DNA of 64,000 nucleotides, taken from positions 2,232,001 through 2,296,000 of the forward strand of contig NZ_QPEQ01000001.1 in NCBI RefSeq assembly GCF_009455625.1. Reading direction: 5' to 3'. The position numbers and the translations under genes are program-made. Origin of the DNA: Paraburkholderia bonniea (GTDB taxonomy: Bacteria > Pseudomonadota > Gammaproteobacteria > Burkholderiales > Burkholderiaceae). Shown here piece by piece: positions 46,054-57,539 of the stretch (positions within the stretch are counted from its first letter, which is position 1; each line of letters begins with the position of its first letter). Under the pieces are notes generated by a model. That model had not been told where the DNA came from, did not search any database, and was given only the letters and a program-made list of their open reading frames with translations.

Positions 46054-47028
46054 ATGCACGCGCCTCAAGCGCAACTCATTGCACTGGACTGGGGAACCTC
46101 TTCGTTAAGGGCCTATCTGCTCAGCGCACAAGCGACTGTCCTGGAGCAGCGCCATCGGCCGTGGGGCCTGATGCAGCTTCCCAATGGCGGAACTGCCGCA
46201 GCCTTTGCCCAGGCTTTCGATGAAATCTGCGGCACCTGGCTAGACGCAGCCCCCACGCTGCCGGTGATCGCCGCCGGCATGATTGGCAGTGCGCAAGGCT
46301 GGCGCGAAACGCCCTATCTCGCGCTGCCGGTCGATCTCACCCGGGTCGGTGAGCAACTGACGCGCATCGAAACCCAGCGAGGGAACGTCATTCACGTCGT
46401 CCCGGGTCTGATCGAGCATTCGTCATTGCCTAACGTGATTCGCGGTGAGGAAACCCAAGTCATTGGCGCACTGCACATGCACCCGCCATCCAGCCAGACG
46501 AATGTCCTGGTCGGCCTGCCCGGCACGCATTCCAAGTGGGTCCGCGTGAACGGCACGCGCATCGAACACTTCGATACGTTCATGACCGGTGAGGTGTATG
46601 CCGCGCTCCGCGACCATACGATCCTGAGCCGCACGATACAAAGCTCGATACCCGCTGACGATGAGGCCTTTGAACGAGGCCTGCGGGTAACGCTCTCCAG
46701 CGAAGCCTCAATTGGCGTGCTGTCAACGATCTTCAGTTGCCGCACGCTGGGGCTAACCGGTGCCTTGCGGCCTGGCGCGCAAGCGGACTATCTCTCTGGC
46801 TTGCTGATCGGCCATGAACTGGCGGGGCTTCACGCCAGCTCAGGCTTGCCTGCCAGAACCGGGCCTGACACGCCGCATATCGTGCTAGTCGGCGACGCCG
46901 CGCTCTGTCAGCGCTACACCCGCGCACTGTCCTTCTACGGGCACTCACGCGTCGAGATCATCGAACACGCCACCGAGCATGGGCTCTGGCAACTCGCGCG
47001 ACAGGCCGGGCTCATCGGCCCCGCGTGA
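46054..47028 (+). CDS. dgoK: 2-dehydro-3-deoxygalactonokinase
   Basis: Phosphorylates 2-keto-3-deoxy-D-galactonate with ATP in the De Ley-Doudoroff route. 324 residues. Phosphate motif IALDWGTSSLRAYLL at the start, PVIAAGMIGSAQGWRETPYL, GEETQVIGAL, VGLPGTHSKWVRV and FMTGEVYAAL are those of DgoK. AAGGTGA SD. The aldolase gene follows after about 30 bp. Confidence 0.93.
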   Translation: MHAPQAQLIALDWGTSSLRAYLLSAQATVLEQRHRPWGLMQLPNGGTAAAFAQAFDEICGTWLDAAPTLPVIAAGMIGSAQGWRETPYLALPVDLTRVGEQLTRIETQRGNVIHVVPGLIEHSSLPNVIRGEETQVIGALHMHPPSSQTNVLVGLPGTHSKWVRVNGTRIEHFDTFMTGEVYAALRDHTILSRTIQSSIPADDEAFERGLRVTLSSEASIGVLSTIFSCRTLGLTGALRPGAQADYLSGLLIGHELAGLHASSGLPARTGPDTPHIVLVGDAALCQRYTRALSFYGHSRVEIIEHATEHGLWQLARQAGLIGPA

Positions 47029-47060
47029 TCTGACAAACCAAACCATTGAAGGAACGGGCA

Positions 47061-47714
47061 ATGATCGAACAAACGTTAAGCCAATGTGGCCTGGTGGCGA
47101 TTCTGCGTGGTGTCACGCCAACTGAGGTCGAAGCGATTGGCAGCGTGCTTTACGAGGCGGGCTTGCGCATCATCGAAGTGCCGCTCAATTCACCCGAGCC
47201 ATTGCAGAGCATCAACGCCTTGCGCCAGCGTTTGCCCGCAGATTGCCTGATTGGCGCAGGCACGGTGCTCACCCCTGAACAAGTCACTTCGGTACGCGCT
47301 GCCGGCGGCGAGTTGATCGTCATGCCGCACAGCGATCCAAGCGTGATTCGCTGCGCCAGGGAAGCCGGGCTGATCGCCATGCCTGGCGTGGCAACGCCGA
47401 CTGAAGCATTTGCCGCGCTCGCGGCAGGTGCTGATGCACTCAAGCTGTTTCCGGCTGAACAGCTTGGCCCAGCCGTACTAAAAGCCTGGCGTGCGGTATT
47501 ACCGCAAAAACTTGCGTTGCTGCCGGTGGGTGGCATCACGCCAGCCAGTCTCGCCACTTTTGTAGCCGCAGGCGCAAACGGCTTCGGTCTGGGCAGTGCG
47601 CTGTACAAACCTGGCCAGAGTGCCGCGGAAGTTGCACTGCAGGCGCGTGATTTCGTCGCCGCATGGCAGCGCGCTCAGGCGGGCTCGCAGGCGGGCTCGC
47701 AGGCGGCCCGTTAG
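47061..47714 (+). CDS. dgoA: 2-dehydro-3-deoxy-6-phosphogalactonate aldolase
   Basis: Cleaves KDPGal to pyruvate and glyceraldehyde 3-phosphate. 217 residues, class I aldolase barrel: LVAILRGVTPTEVEAIG, IIEVPLNSPEPL with the acid/base Glu, IGAGTVLTPEQV, Schiff-base Lys in DALKLFPAEQLGP, and LPVGGITPASL. IIEVPLNSP (not MxEVTLRT) places it with DgoA rather than Eda. AAGGAA before ATG 47061 decides against the start five codons upstream. The C-terminus ends in a short GSQAGSQA duplication. Confidence 0.93.
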   Translation: MIEQTLSQCGLVAILRGVTPTEVEAIGSVLYEAGLRIIEVPLNSPEPLQSINALRQRLPADCLIGAGTVLTPEQVTSVRAAGGELIVMPHSDPSVIRCAREAGLIAMPGVATPTEAFAALAAGADALKLFPAEQLGPAVLKAWRAVLPQKLALLPVGGITPASLATFVAAGANGFGLGSALYKPGQSAAEVALQARDFVAAWQRAQAGSQAGSQAAR

Positions 47715-47850
47715 CAGCGCAACAGCACTAGCCGCATTAGCAACACTAGCGGGCTAGCCGTAAGGCATGCCCCAGCACACCTGGCACCGAACCAGACGGT
47801 CAAACCCAGAACTTGAGAAAACAAGATTCTGGAGACATGGAGACAGCAGC

Positions 47851-48900
47851 ATGGCTTTACGAGATTCACTTATTTTTGGCAGTTCGATGACATTACTTAG
47901 CTGTACTGCACTGGCACAAAGCTCAGTCACCTTGTACGGCTTGCTCGACGTAACGATGCGCTACACCACCAACCAGACCACAGACGGCAAAAGCAATCTG
48001 CGCATGGCTGACGGCCCGCTGACGGGTAGCCGCTGGGGTATCCGGGGCGTGGAGGATCTCGGCGGCGGCACCAAAATCCTGCTGGTTCTCGAATCCGGCT
48101 ACTTCCTGCCTAACGGCCACAGCTTGCAGGGTAGGCGGCTCTTTGGCCGGTCCTCCTACGTCGGCATCCAGGGTACGGCTGGCACGCTGACGCTGGGCCG
48201 CCAGTACACCACCATGCACGAGATGATCCCCACCTATGACGCAATGGGCTTGTCCAACTATGCAGTGGTGGGGTTCCAGGGCGGCAACTACACCGGCGAC
48301 AGGCAGGACAACATGGTGAAGTACACCTTTACCTACGGTGGCGTGACACTCAAAACTCAGCACTCCTTTGGCAATGTGGCCGGCAGCTTCTCGCGCAACG
48401 CGACGGATGGCATCTCGCTGGCTTATGCCAAAGATGGCTGGCAGGTAGGCGGGGCCTATCAGGTCATCCACGACCTGACACGTTTTTATGATTTGACCGT
48501 GCCATCGAGCCTGCAGCGCATCTGGAGCGTCGGCGGCAGCTATGCGATCCCGTCCGGCACGTTGTTTCTAGGCTATACCCATAGCTGGATTGATAACGCC
48601 GACTACCGTAACCAGGCGGTCAACGTCGGCGTCAAATACTTCATCACACCCTTCACGCAATTCATCACGGCCATTACCGGGGACCATCTCCAGCACGCTG
48701 GCACTTCCGGCAACCGGCTGACCAGTGCCGTGATGCTCGACTACAACTTGAGCAAAGCCACTGATATTTACGTCGAAGCCGATTACTCCCGGCTAGGCGG
48801 CGCATGGGTCACGTTTGCAGCGCAGCCCTCGTTTGTCACGCCCTTTTACGGCAAAAACAATCAGTTCAGCTTCTCACTCGGCCTGCGCCACCGCTTCTAA
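47851..48900 (+). CDS. outer-membrane porin within the sugar-acid cluster
   Basis: 349 residues. Signal peptide SLIFGSSMTLLSCTALA, mature start QSSVTLYGLLDVTMRY, GVEDLGGGTKILLVLESGY, LTLGRQYTTMHEM and C-terminal Phe (LGLRHRF). Same family as the porin at 35.9 kb but clearly diverged. GGAGA about nine bases before the ATG. Its place between aldolase and dehydratase genes suggests a substrate-inducible porin for the sugar acid (inference). Confidence 0.92.
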   Translation: MALRDSLIFGSSMTLLSCTALAQSSVTLYGLLDVTMRYTTNQTTDGKSNLRMADGPLTGSRWGIRGVEDLGGGTKILLVLESGYFLPNGHSLQGRRLFGRSSYVGIQGTAGTLTLGRQYTTMHEMIPTYDAMGLSNYAVVGFQGGNYTGDRQDNMVKYTFTYGGVTLKTQHSFGNVAGSFSRNATDGISLAYAKDGWQVGGAYQVIHDLTRFYDLTVPSSLQRIWSVGGSYAIPSGTLFLGYTHSWIDNADYRNQAVNVGVKYFITPFTQFITAITGDHLQHAGTSGNRLTSAVMLDYNLSKATDIYVEADYSRLGGAWVTFAAQPSFVTPFYGKNNQFSFSLGLRHRF

Positions 48901-48972
48901 AGCGCTTCAAACGCTTAAACCTTGCACACCCCGACAAAAAATTTTCGCCTCCTCTTACCTCACGGATGAGTC

Positions 48973-50700
<1,728 letters not shown>

Positions 50701-50759
50701 CCAGGCCAGGTATTAATCAGGATTAGCCAGGATTAACTGGCCGAACAGGAGAACCCTAC

Positions 50760-52106
50760 ATGTCGCTGAACACGCCAGCCGTTGAAGGCGAGCTGATTAT
50801 CCGGCGCGCCACACTCAAGCTCATGCCGTTGCTGGGTTTGCTGTATCTGATCGCTTACATTGACCGGCAAAATATCGGCTTTGCAAAGCTGCAAATGGTT
50901 GCCGATCTAGGCATCAGCGAGGCCGCCTATGGCTTGGGCTCGTCGCTATTTTTTATCGGCTATCTGCTATTTGAGATCCCGAGCAATCTCATGCTCGACA
51001 AGATCGGCGCACGCCGATGGTTCGCCCGCATCATGCTGTCGTGGGGTGCCGTAACCGTTGCACTCGCGTATACGCACAACACGACAATGTTTTACCTGCT
51101 GCGCTTTCTGCTCGGCGCATGCGAGGCGGGTTTCTATCCTGGCGTGATGTATTACCTGACGCTATGGTTTCCAGCGCGCTATCGCGCGCGCCTTGTCGGC
51201 TATTTCATGATCGGCAGCGCAGTAGCGAACGCGATCACCGCGCCGATCAGCGGCGTGCTGCTCGACTTCGACGGTTTGCTCGGCTTGCGCGGCTGGCAGT
51301 GGGTGTTTCTCGTCACCGGCATGGCTGCGGTGCTGATGAGCGGCGTGGTGCTCAAGATCCTGCCCGAAACGCCACGCACAGCACGCTTTCTTAGCGAGCC
51401 CGAGAAAAACTGGCTGCTCTCGACGCTACAGGCTGAAGCCGCACGCATTGCGCCAACCGGCCATAGCAACCCATTCGCGGTCTTGCTTGACCGGCGCGTG
51501 TTGCTGATGGCGTTTTACTTCCTGTTTTTTCCACTGTCCGCGTATGGCCTCAGCTACTGGTTGCCAACGGTCGTCCAGGGGTTCGGTGTCAGCAATACGA
51601 TCAATGGCCTGCTGAATATCATCCCGTGGGTGATGGTCGGCATTGCGCTGTGGTGGGTGCCGCGCCGCTCCGTCGCAAAGAACGAGCAGACCTGGCATAT
51701 CGTGGTGCCAACACTCTTCGGCGCGTTGTGCCTGCTGCTGAGCGTCTTCGTGCCCGGCCACACGTTGCAGTTCATCTGTCTGTGTTTCGCTGCAGCGGGC
51801 ATGTTCGCTGGCCAGCCCGTGCTGTGGTCGCTGCCCAGCCGCTTTCTGACCGGTGCGAATGCCGCCGCAGGCCTCGCCGCGATCAACTCGATCGGCAACC
51901 TCGGCGGTTTCATTTCGCAGAACGTCGTGCCGATCATCAAGGAGCACACCGGCAGCGTGATCGCTCCCATGCTGTTTCTGTCTGCCTGTCTCACGTTCGG
52001 TGCGCTGATGACCTTTGTGATGCAAGCGGTCATTCGCCGCTCAGAACAGCGCGATGCCGCCATGCAGCCTGCTTCGGCTCAGCTTCAGCGCGAGCATCTT
52101 CACTAA
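50760..52106 (+). CDS. second MFS sugar-acid permease
   Basis: 448 residues, 12 helices, ACS family: LLYLIAYIDRQNIGFAKLQM, IPSNLMLDKIGARRWFARI, LLGACEAGFYPGVMYYLTLW. A clear SD AGGAG precedes the ATG. It differs enough from the first permease of the operon to suggest a different sugar acid or affinity. Confidence 0.9.
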   Translation: MSLNTPAVEGELIIRRATLKLMPLLGLLYLIAYIDRQNIGFAKLQMVADLGISEAAYGLGSSLFFIGYLLFEIPSNLMLDKIGARRWFARIMLSWGAVTVALAYTHNTTMFYLLRFLLGACEAGFYPGVMYYLTLWFPARYRARLVGYFMIGSAVANAITAPISGVLLDFDGLLGLRGWQWVFLVTGMAAVLMSGVVLKILPETPRTARFLSEPEKNWLLSTLQAEAARIAPTGHSNPFAVLLDRRVLLMAFYFLFFPLSAYGLSYWLPTVVQGFGVSNTINGLLNIIPWVMVGIALWWVPRRSVAKNEQTWHIVVPTLFGALCLLLSVFVPGHTLQFICLCFAAAGMFAGQPVLWSLPSRFLTGANAAAGLAAINSIGNLGGFISQNVVPIIKEHTGSVIAPMLFLSACLTFGALMTFVMQAVIRRSEQRDAAMQPASAQLQREHLH

Positions 52107-52149
52107 CCACGAACTCTCTGACAAACCCTCTGTACTGGACTTACACGTG

Positions 52150-53073
52150 ATGAACTACCCTGCCGTCCGCCCGGCTGATATCGCTGGCATCTATCCGATC
52201 CTTTACGCGTTCTTCGATCGCGCCAACCGGCTTGATCGCGCTGCGATGCGGCGGCAGATGGAAGCCACGATACAGGCGGGAGCGCCCGGCGTCGCCGTGC
52301 TCGGGCTGGCGACCGAAGTCAACAAGCTGTCGCAAACCGAACGGCAACAAATCATTCAATGGGCCCGCGAAGATAGCGCAGGCGCGGTGCCGCTCGCGGT
52401 CACCATCACCGGCAGCTCGGTTGAGGCGCAGCGCGAACTCGCGCAATACGCGATAGCACAAGGCGCGAGCTGGCTCATCCTGCAACCGCCGCCCCTCGTG
52501 GCGGGTGCCGCGCCACAAGCGGAATCGTTTTACTTCGATTTCTTCGCCGCCGTGATGGATGGGCTCGACATCACGGTCGGGATTCAAAACGCACCTGAAT
52601 ACCTGGGCGTCGGCCTCACACCGGCAAGTCTTGAGCAGCTCGCCGCGCAGTGCCCCAACTTTCGCGTGCTCAAAGGCGAAGGCCCGTCGATCGTATTAGC
52701 CGAAGCCGTTGCCCGCGTCGGGCATCTGATGCCCGTTTTCAATGGCCGCGGCGGCCTGGAACTGATCGACAATCTGCGCGCCGGTTGCTCGGGCATGATC
52801 GTCGCGCCCGACTGCTTCGACTGGCAACACCATATCTATGAGGCGTTCAAAAGAGGTGACATCGAGCAAGCGGAAGTGCTGTACCAACAGGTACTGCCCA
52901 CTATCGTCTTCGTGATGCAGTCGCTCGATACGCTGATTTGTTATGGCAAGCGCATTGCGGCATGGCGCATGGGCTTCGATGTTTTACGCGACCGCGATGT
53001 GAAATTGCTGCCGAGCGGCTTTGGCCTGGAGGCAGCGAAGCGGTTTGCCAGAATGCTCGGGCCACTGCACTGA
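52150..53073 (+). CDS. DHDPS/NAL-family lyase or dehydratase for 2-keto-3-deoxy acids
   Basis: 307 residues, class I TIM barrel. DIAGIYPILYAFFDRANRLD, GVAVLGLATEVNKLS (substrate loop), Tyr in NAPEYLGVG and Schiff-base Lys in FRVLKGEGPSI. Such proteins beside an IlvD-type aldonate dehydratase are often L-2-keto-3-deoxyarabonate dehydratases or KDG aldolases. Which applies is open; a KDA dehydratase would convert pentonates to 2-oxoglutarate semialdehyde, but no semialdehyde dehydrogenase is visible here. Last gene of the operon before a terminator. An in-frame GTG directly precedes the ATG. Confidence 0.82.
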   Translation: MNYPAVRPADIAGIYPILYAFFDRANRLDRAAMRRQMEATIQAGAPGVAVLGLATEVNKLSQTERQQIIQWAREDSAGAVPLAVTITGSSVEAQRELAQYAIAQGASWLILQPPPLVAGAAPQAESFYFDFFAAVMDGLDITVGIQNAPEYLGVGLTPASLEQLAAQCPNFRVLKGEGPSIVLAEAVARVGHLMPVFNGRGGLELIDNLRAGCSGMIVAPDCFDWQHHIYEAFKRGDIEQAEVLYQQVLPTIVFVMQSLDTLICYGKRIAAWRMGFDVLRDRDVKLLPSGFGLEAAKRFARMLGPLH

Positions 53074-53156
53074 TCTGGCCGCCTGGTTGAACTTTGATTG
53101 AACTTTGACTGGAAGCGCGCGCACGAAACCGAAATATCCGGCATCCAGACAGCAAC

Positions 53157-53196
53157 AAAAAAACCGCGTGGCTCTTAATGAGCACACGCGGTTTTT
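53157..53196. terminator. bidirectional rho-independent terminator
   Basis: AAAAACCGCGTG pairs with CACGCGGTTTTT, with an inner GCTC/GAGC stem, between the converging sugar-acid operon and ppa. A-run and T-run at the two ends serve both strands. Confidence 0.92.
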
Positions 53197-53277
53197 CCAG
53201 ACCTGCTTTAGCCAGAAATCAAACCCGAACCGCTAAACCCGCCCTGGCACCCTCTGGCCAACCCTCAACCCAGCCAT

Positions 53278-53811
53278 TCAAACAGACTTGCCGAAATTCG
53301 CCACGCCATCGGCGATTTCCTTATGCGCGGCATCCACCCCCGCCCAGCCTTCAACCTTCACCCACTTGTTTTTCTCAAGCGCCTTGTATTGCTCGAAGAA
53401 ATGCTTGATCTGGTCTTTCAGATACGCCGGCACGTCATCCACTGATTTCAGGCTGGCGGTCATCGGGCACACCTTGTCATGTGGCACGGCGATCAGCTTG
53501 GCGTCGACACCTGCTTCGTCGGTCATTTGCAGCATGCCCAGCGCCCGGGCCCGCACCACCGAGCCAGCCAGCAGCGGGAACGGGGTGATTACCAGCACGT
53601 CGACGGGATCGCCATCACCTGACAGCGTTTGTGGAATAAAGCCGTAATTCGCTGGATAACGCATACCGGTGCTAATAAACCGATCGACGACGAGCAGGCC
53701 CATTTCTTTATCGGCTTCGTACTTTACCGGCTCGCTTTGCGCGGGAATTTCGATGATGACGTTGAAGTCATGCGGAAGGTCTTTGCCTGCGGGGACGTGA
53801 TTGAAACTCAT
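53278..53811 (-). CDS. ppa: inorganic pyrophosphatase
   Basis: Family I soluble PPase, 177 residues, hydrolyses PPi and pulls biosynthetic reactions. [16 protein letters not shown], the signature [14 protein letters not shown] with metal-binding Asp residues, and VPHDKVCPM. Start at [16 protein letters not shown] (family start) rather than the GTG two codons upstream. Confidence 0.95.
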   Translation of the reverse strand: MSFNHVPAGKDLPHDFNVIIEIPAQSEPVKYEADKEMGLLVVDRFISTGMRYPANYGFIPQTLSGDGDPVDVLVITPFPLLAGSVVRARALGMLQMTDEAGVDAKLIAVPHDKVCPMTASLKSVDDVPAYLKDQIKHFFEQYKALEKNKWVKVEGWAGVDAAHKEIADGVANFGKSV

Positions 53812-54031
53812 GAGCACTCTCTAATCGGAAGGAATTCGGAAGGTAGCGGCGAAGCAGTGCCAAAACCTGCACCGTCATGCCCAAACCACAAGGCCCGCAT
53901 TATAGCCAATCAGCCCTGTTCAACTGGTGCTCACACCATTTGCCCACATACGCTGCAGCGGCACAAAATTGCACCTTCCCATGGCCTGGCGTAACGTGAT
54001 GCCCCTTGCCCCCTCATCAGGAACCACGTCA

Positions 54032-54502
54032 ATGAACCTCATTCTCTGGCGTCATGCCGAAGCCGAAGACTACGCTGCCAGCGATCTCGCCCGGCCCTTG
54101 ACGCCCCGTGGCCAGCAACAGGCTCAAGCCGTCGCGCAATGGCTGCAGGCCCGCCTCGATCCCGATGCCGTGGTGCTCGCCAGTCCAGCGCTGCGCACGC
54201 GCCAGACGGCTCAGGCACTCAGCGAGCACTATCGCGTGGTGCCACTGCTCGCGCCGGATGCGAGCGTTGCAGAAGTACTCAGCGCGGCAGGCTGGGCGGA
54301 TGGCAGCGTGGCCAATACGGTAGTGATCGTCGGCCATCAACCAACGCTCGGGCATGTCGCCGCTCATTTGCTGGCAGGCGAGCGCCGCAGTTGGCCGCTG
54401 CAGAAAGCTGGCCTGTGGTGGTTGCAACACCACATGGCTGGCACAGATCAGGGCGCGAGCACGGCACTTCTGCACGCCGCACTGACACCCGACCAGGTTT
54501 GA
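54032..54502 (+). CDS. sixA: phosphohistidine phosphatase SixA
   Basis: 156 residues of the histidine phosphatase branch. The RHG-type motif LILWRHAEAEDY opens the protein; the second catalytic His is in VVIVGHQPTLGHVA. SixA removes phosphate from His of HPr-like domains of phosphorelays or the PTS-Ntr system. AGGAA SD about eight bases ahead of ATG 54032. Convergent with phoR. Confidence 0.9.
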   Translation: MNLILWRHAEAEDYAASDLARPLTPRGQQQAQAVAQWLQARLDPDAVVLASPALRTRQTAQALSEHYRVVPLLAPDASVAEVLSAAGWADGSVANTVVIVGHQPTLGHVAAHLLAGERRSWPLQKAGLWWLQHHMAGTDQGASTALLHAALTPDQV

Positions 54503-54609
54503 TGAACTCGATGAACGGAATAAACCAGTGTGGCCGCACGGCCCACACGATTTACGCCGATGCCAGCGCACACCAGACGTACCCCAGGCGCACGGTATCA
54601 AGCGCGGCA

Positions 54610-55926
54610 TCAATCTTCGGAAGACGCCTCGCACCACACCGTGCGCGACACCGGAAACTGCACTGAGAAAGTGCTACCGCGCCCTTCTTCGCTCTTGATC
54701 TCGAGCCGTGCATCGTGCCGTTGCAGCACATGCTTGACGATCGCCAGCCCCAGCCCCGTGCCACCGGTATCGCGCGAACGGCTGCGGTCCACCCGGTAAA
54801 AACGCTCCGTGAGCCGTGACATATCAGCAGCAGGAATACCCAACCCGCTATCGCTCACCGCGAACACAGCACAGCCCATCACGTCATGCCAGACCACATG
54901 AATCGTGCCGCCATCAGGGGTGTAGCGAATGGCATTCGTCACCAGATTGCCAAGCGCACTCAGAATCTCGCTCTCCACCCCCGCCACGCTCAAGCCCAGG
55001 TCGCTAGCAAACGTGAGGCGATGCCGCCCACCCGATAAATTCTCCGCATCGTCGCGCAGATGCCGCAGCACTGCGCGCATATCGACGATGTGCTCGCCAG
55101 GCGGGCGGCTATCGCCTTCGAGCTTCGCCAGCACCAGCAAATCACTCACGATGTGCTGCATCCGTGCAGCCTGTTGCGCCATCAGCTCCAGATAGCGCTG
55201 CCGCTCGGCCTCGCCCAGCGGCAACTCGCGCATGGTTTCGAGAAACCCTGACAACACCGTCAATGGCGTCTTCAGCTCATGCGACACGTTAGCGACAAAA
55301 TCACGCCGCATCGCATCCGTGCGCTCCAGCTCGGTAATGTCTTGCGACAGCACCAGCTTGCGGCGCTCGCCATACGGAAACACCTGCACGGACAACACGT
55401 TGTAGCGCGCTTCACCCATCCCCGACATCACCAGCGTGCCGTCGTACTGATGCGCGTTCAGATAGCGCACGAACGTAGGCTGGCGCACCAGATGCGTGAT
55501 GTGCTGGTGCAGGTCACGCTGTGCATCGAGACCAAAATGCGTCTGCGAAATCGCGTTGCACCACTCAATCCGGTCATGTTGATCGAGCAGCACCACACCG
55601 TTGGGCGAAGCCTGAATCGCCTGAATAAACCGCGCATGCTGCTGCTCAATCTGCCGCACCTGGCCGTGCCAGCGTTTGGCGAGCTTGTACAGGCGGTAAT
55701 AAATTTCGCCCCAGACACCCGACGCGCTGGGCACTTCGCCATACGCGGGCGCGTCGAGCAAACGCCACAGCCGTTGCTTGTGAAACGTCCCGGACAGACT
55801 TTGTGCCAGCAGCACCACCACCGCCAGCACCAGCGCCGCCGTCACGCCTGCCAGCGCGCCAGCGACGAAGCACAGCAAGCCCAGCAAAACGATGGCGATG
55901 AGAGAGCGCGTCCAGATCGGATTCAT
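54610..55926 (-). CDS. phoR: phosphate regulon sensor kinase PhoR
   Basis: 438 residues. An N-terminal membrane hairpin (SLIAIVLLGLLCFVAGALAG to VLLAQSL), a linker with LWRLLDAPAYGEVP, a PAS domain (FIQAIQASPNGVVLLDQHDR), H-box FVANVSHELKTPLTVLSGFL, N-box LGNLVTNAIRYTP and G-boxes DSGLGIP and TGLGLAIV. No large periplasmic loop: it reads phosphate through PstSCAB and PhoU. It follows phoB by about 100 bp. The start MNPIWTRS is chosen by family; the upstream frame is longer. Confidence 0.95.
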   Translation of the reverse strand: MNPIWTRSLIAIVLLGLLCFVAGALAGVTAALVLAVVVLLAQSLSGTFHKQRLWRLLDAPAYGEVPSASGVWGEIYYRLYKLAKRWHGQVRQIEQQHARFIQAIQASPNGVVLLDQHDRIEWCNAISQTHFGLDAQRDLHQHITHLVRQPTFVRYLNAHQYDGTLVMSGMGEARYNVLSVQVFPYGERRKLVLSQDITELERTDAMRRDFVANVSHELKTPLTVLSGFLETMRELPLGEAERQRYLELMAQQAARMQHIVSDLLVLAKLEGDSRPPGEHIVDMRAVLRHLRDDAENLSGGRHRLTFASDLGLSVAGVESEILSALGNLVTNAIRYTPDGGTIHVVWHDVMGCAVFAVSDSGLGIPAADMSRLTERFYRVDRSRSRDTGGTGLGLAIVKHVLQRHDARLEIKSEEGRGSTFSVQFPVSRTVWCEASSED

Positions 55927-56026
55927 GAGCGAGCGCTCAGCGAGAACACAGCAGGAAAAAACGGGAGCGTGCCACAAATCATGAAGCACGCACTACGGGA
56001 TGCTCGTTCCAGCCAGGCACGCATGC

Positions 56027-56728
56027 TCAGGATGCCTTGGCGAGGCGGTAACCGCTGCCGCGCACGGTTTCGATCATCGCATCGCAACCAGCAGGCTTAA
56101 GCGCCGCGCGCAGACGCTTGATATGCACATCCACCGTGCGCTCTTCGACAAAAACATGATCGCCCCACACCTGATCGAGCAATTGCGTGCGGCTATGCAC
56201 GCGCTCGGGATGGGTCATGAAAAAGTGCAGCAGGCGGAATTCGGTGGGTCCCAGATCAAGCTTGATCTCGCCTGCGGGCGCATGCGCCGCCACCCGGTGC
56301 GTGACGGGATCAAGCCGCAAGCCGTCGATCGACACGACATCCTCCGTCAGTTGCGGCGCACGGCGGCGCAACACCGCCTTGATCCGCGCCATCAGTTCTT
56401 TAGGCGAGAACGGCTTCGTCACGTAATCATCTGCGCCAATTTCGAGGCCAAGCACTTTGTCCTGCTCGTCACCGCGCGCGGTCAGCATGATGATCGGAAT
56501 ATGCTTCGTGCGCTCGCTGCCACGCAGTTCACGAGCAAACGCAACCCCTGACTTGCCCGGCAACATCCAGTCGAGCAGCACCAGATCCGGCAGCACATCA
56601 CCGATCAGATGCGCCGCCTGTTCTGCGTTATACGCACGAATCGCAAAGTAACCTGAATGCTGCAGATTGACCGCGATCAACTCAGCGATCGCGGGTTCGT
56701 CTTCGACCACCAGAATGCTGCCAGGCAT
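56027..56728 (-). CDS. phoB: phosphate regulon response regulator PhoB
   Basis: 233 residues. Receiver ILVVEDEPAIAELI, phospho-Asp in LVLLDWMLPGKSG, KPFSPKELMARIKAVLRR. Winged helix TEFRLLHFFMTHPERVHSR, RTVDVHIKRLRAAL, GYRL end. Binds Pho boxes such as those before pstS. GAGG five bases before ATG 56728 sets the start. Confidence 0.96.
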   Translation of the reverse strand: MPGSILVVEDEPAIAELIAVNLQHSGYFAIRAYNAEQAAHLIGDVLPDLVLLDWMLPGKSGVAFARELRGSERTKHIPIIMLTARGDEQDKVLGLEIGADDYVTKPFSPKELMARIKAVLRRRAPQLTEDVVSIDGLRLDPVTHRVAAHAPAGEIKLDLGPTEFRLLHFFMTHPERVHSRTQLLDQVWGDHVFVEERTVDVHIKRLRAALKPAGCDAMIETVRGSGYRLAKAS

Positions 56729-56757
56729 CGTCACCTCTTGATTGAAACCAGTTGAAG

Positions 56758-57462
56758 TTAGCTCAAGGCCTCACGTTCGAGCTCATCGGGCGACTGATGC
56801 CGCACATCCTTGCCCTTGACGATGTAGATGATGAATTCGGCGATGTTCTTCGCGTGATCGCCAATGCGCTCAATCGCCTTGGCGATAAACAGGAAATCGA
56901 GCCCAACCGAGATTGAGCGCGGGTCTTCTGTCATGTAAGAGATCAGCTTGCGCACGAACGCACGGAATTCTTCGTCGATGGCTTTGTCGTCGCGCACGAT
57001 CTGCGCGGCCGCCACCGTATCCAGCCGGGCGAAGGCATCCAGCGCACGCCGCAGGATCGACACCGCCAGTTCGCCCGAGAGCTTGATCTCCGCGATATTG
57101 ATCGTGCGCGCGGCACCGTCTTCCATCAGACGCCGGGTGCGCTTGGCAATTTTTTCGGCTTCGTCGCCCGCGCGTTCAAGGTTGGTGATGGTCTTTGAAA
57201 TCGCAATCAGCAAACGCAGATCGCGGGCCGCTGGCTGACGGCGCGCGATGATGTTGCTGCACTCTTCGTCAATTTCGATTTCCATCGCATTCAGCCGAGC
57301 CTCGGCCGCGATCACCTGATCGGCCATGTCGGCATCGAAATGATTCAGCGCGTGCATCGCATTCACAATTTGTGATTCAACGAGGCCACCCATTTCGAGC
57401 ACCTTCGAAGATACGAGATTCAGGTCAGCATCGAACTGGCTGGAAAGGTGTTTATCGGACAT
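56758..57462 (-). CDS. phoU: phosphate transport regulator PhoU
   Basis: 234 residues, two similar three-helix bundles. Start MSDKHLSSQFDADL; metal-binding E/DxxxD motifs in EIDEECSNIIARRQPAARDL and AIERIGDHAKNIAEFIIY. Links Pst activity to PhoR inhibition. GGAG SD seven bases ahead; the longer frame adds an unlikely N-terminus. Located between pstB and phoB. Confidence 0.95.
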   Translation of the reverse strand: MSDKHLSSQFDADLNLVSSKVLEMGGLVESQIVNAMHALNHFDADMADQVIAAEARLNAMEIEIDEECSNIIARRQPAARDLRLLIAISKTITNLERAGDEAEKIAKRTRRLMEDGAARTINIAEIKLSGELAVSILRRALDAFARLDTVAAAQIVRDDKAIDEEFRAFVRKLISYMTEDPRSISVGLDFLFIAKAIERIGDHAKNIAEFIIYIVKGKDVRHQSPDELEREALS

Positions 57463-57539
57463 ATCGTGCTCCGTGGTCAGGCCAGTGGCAGGCAAAAAAT
57501 AGCGGGCAAAAACGGCAGCCTGAGATGCGCTCAGCCCAG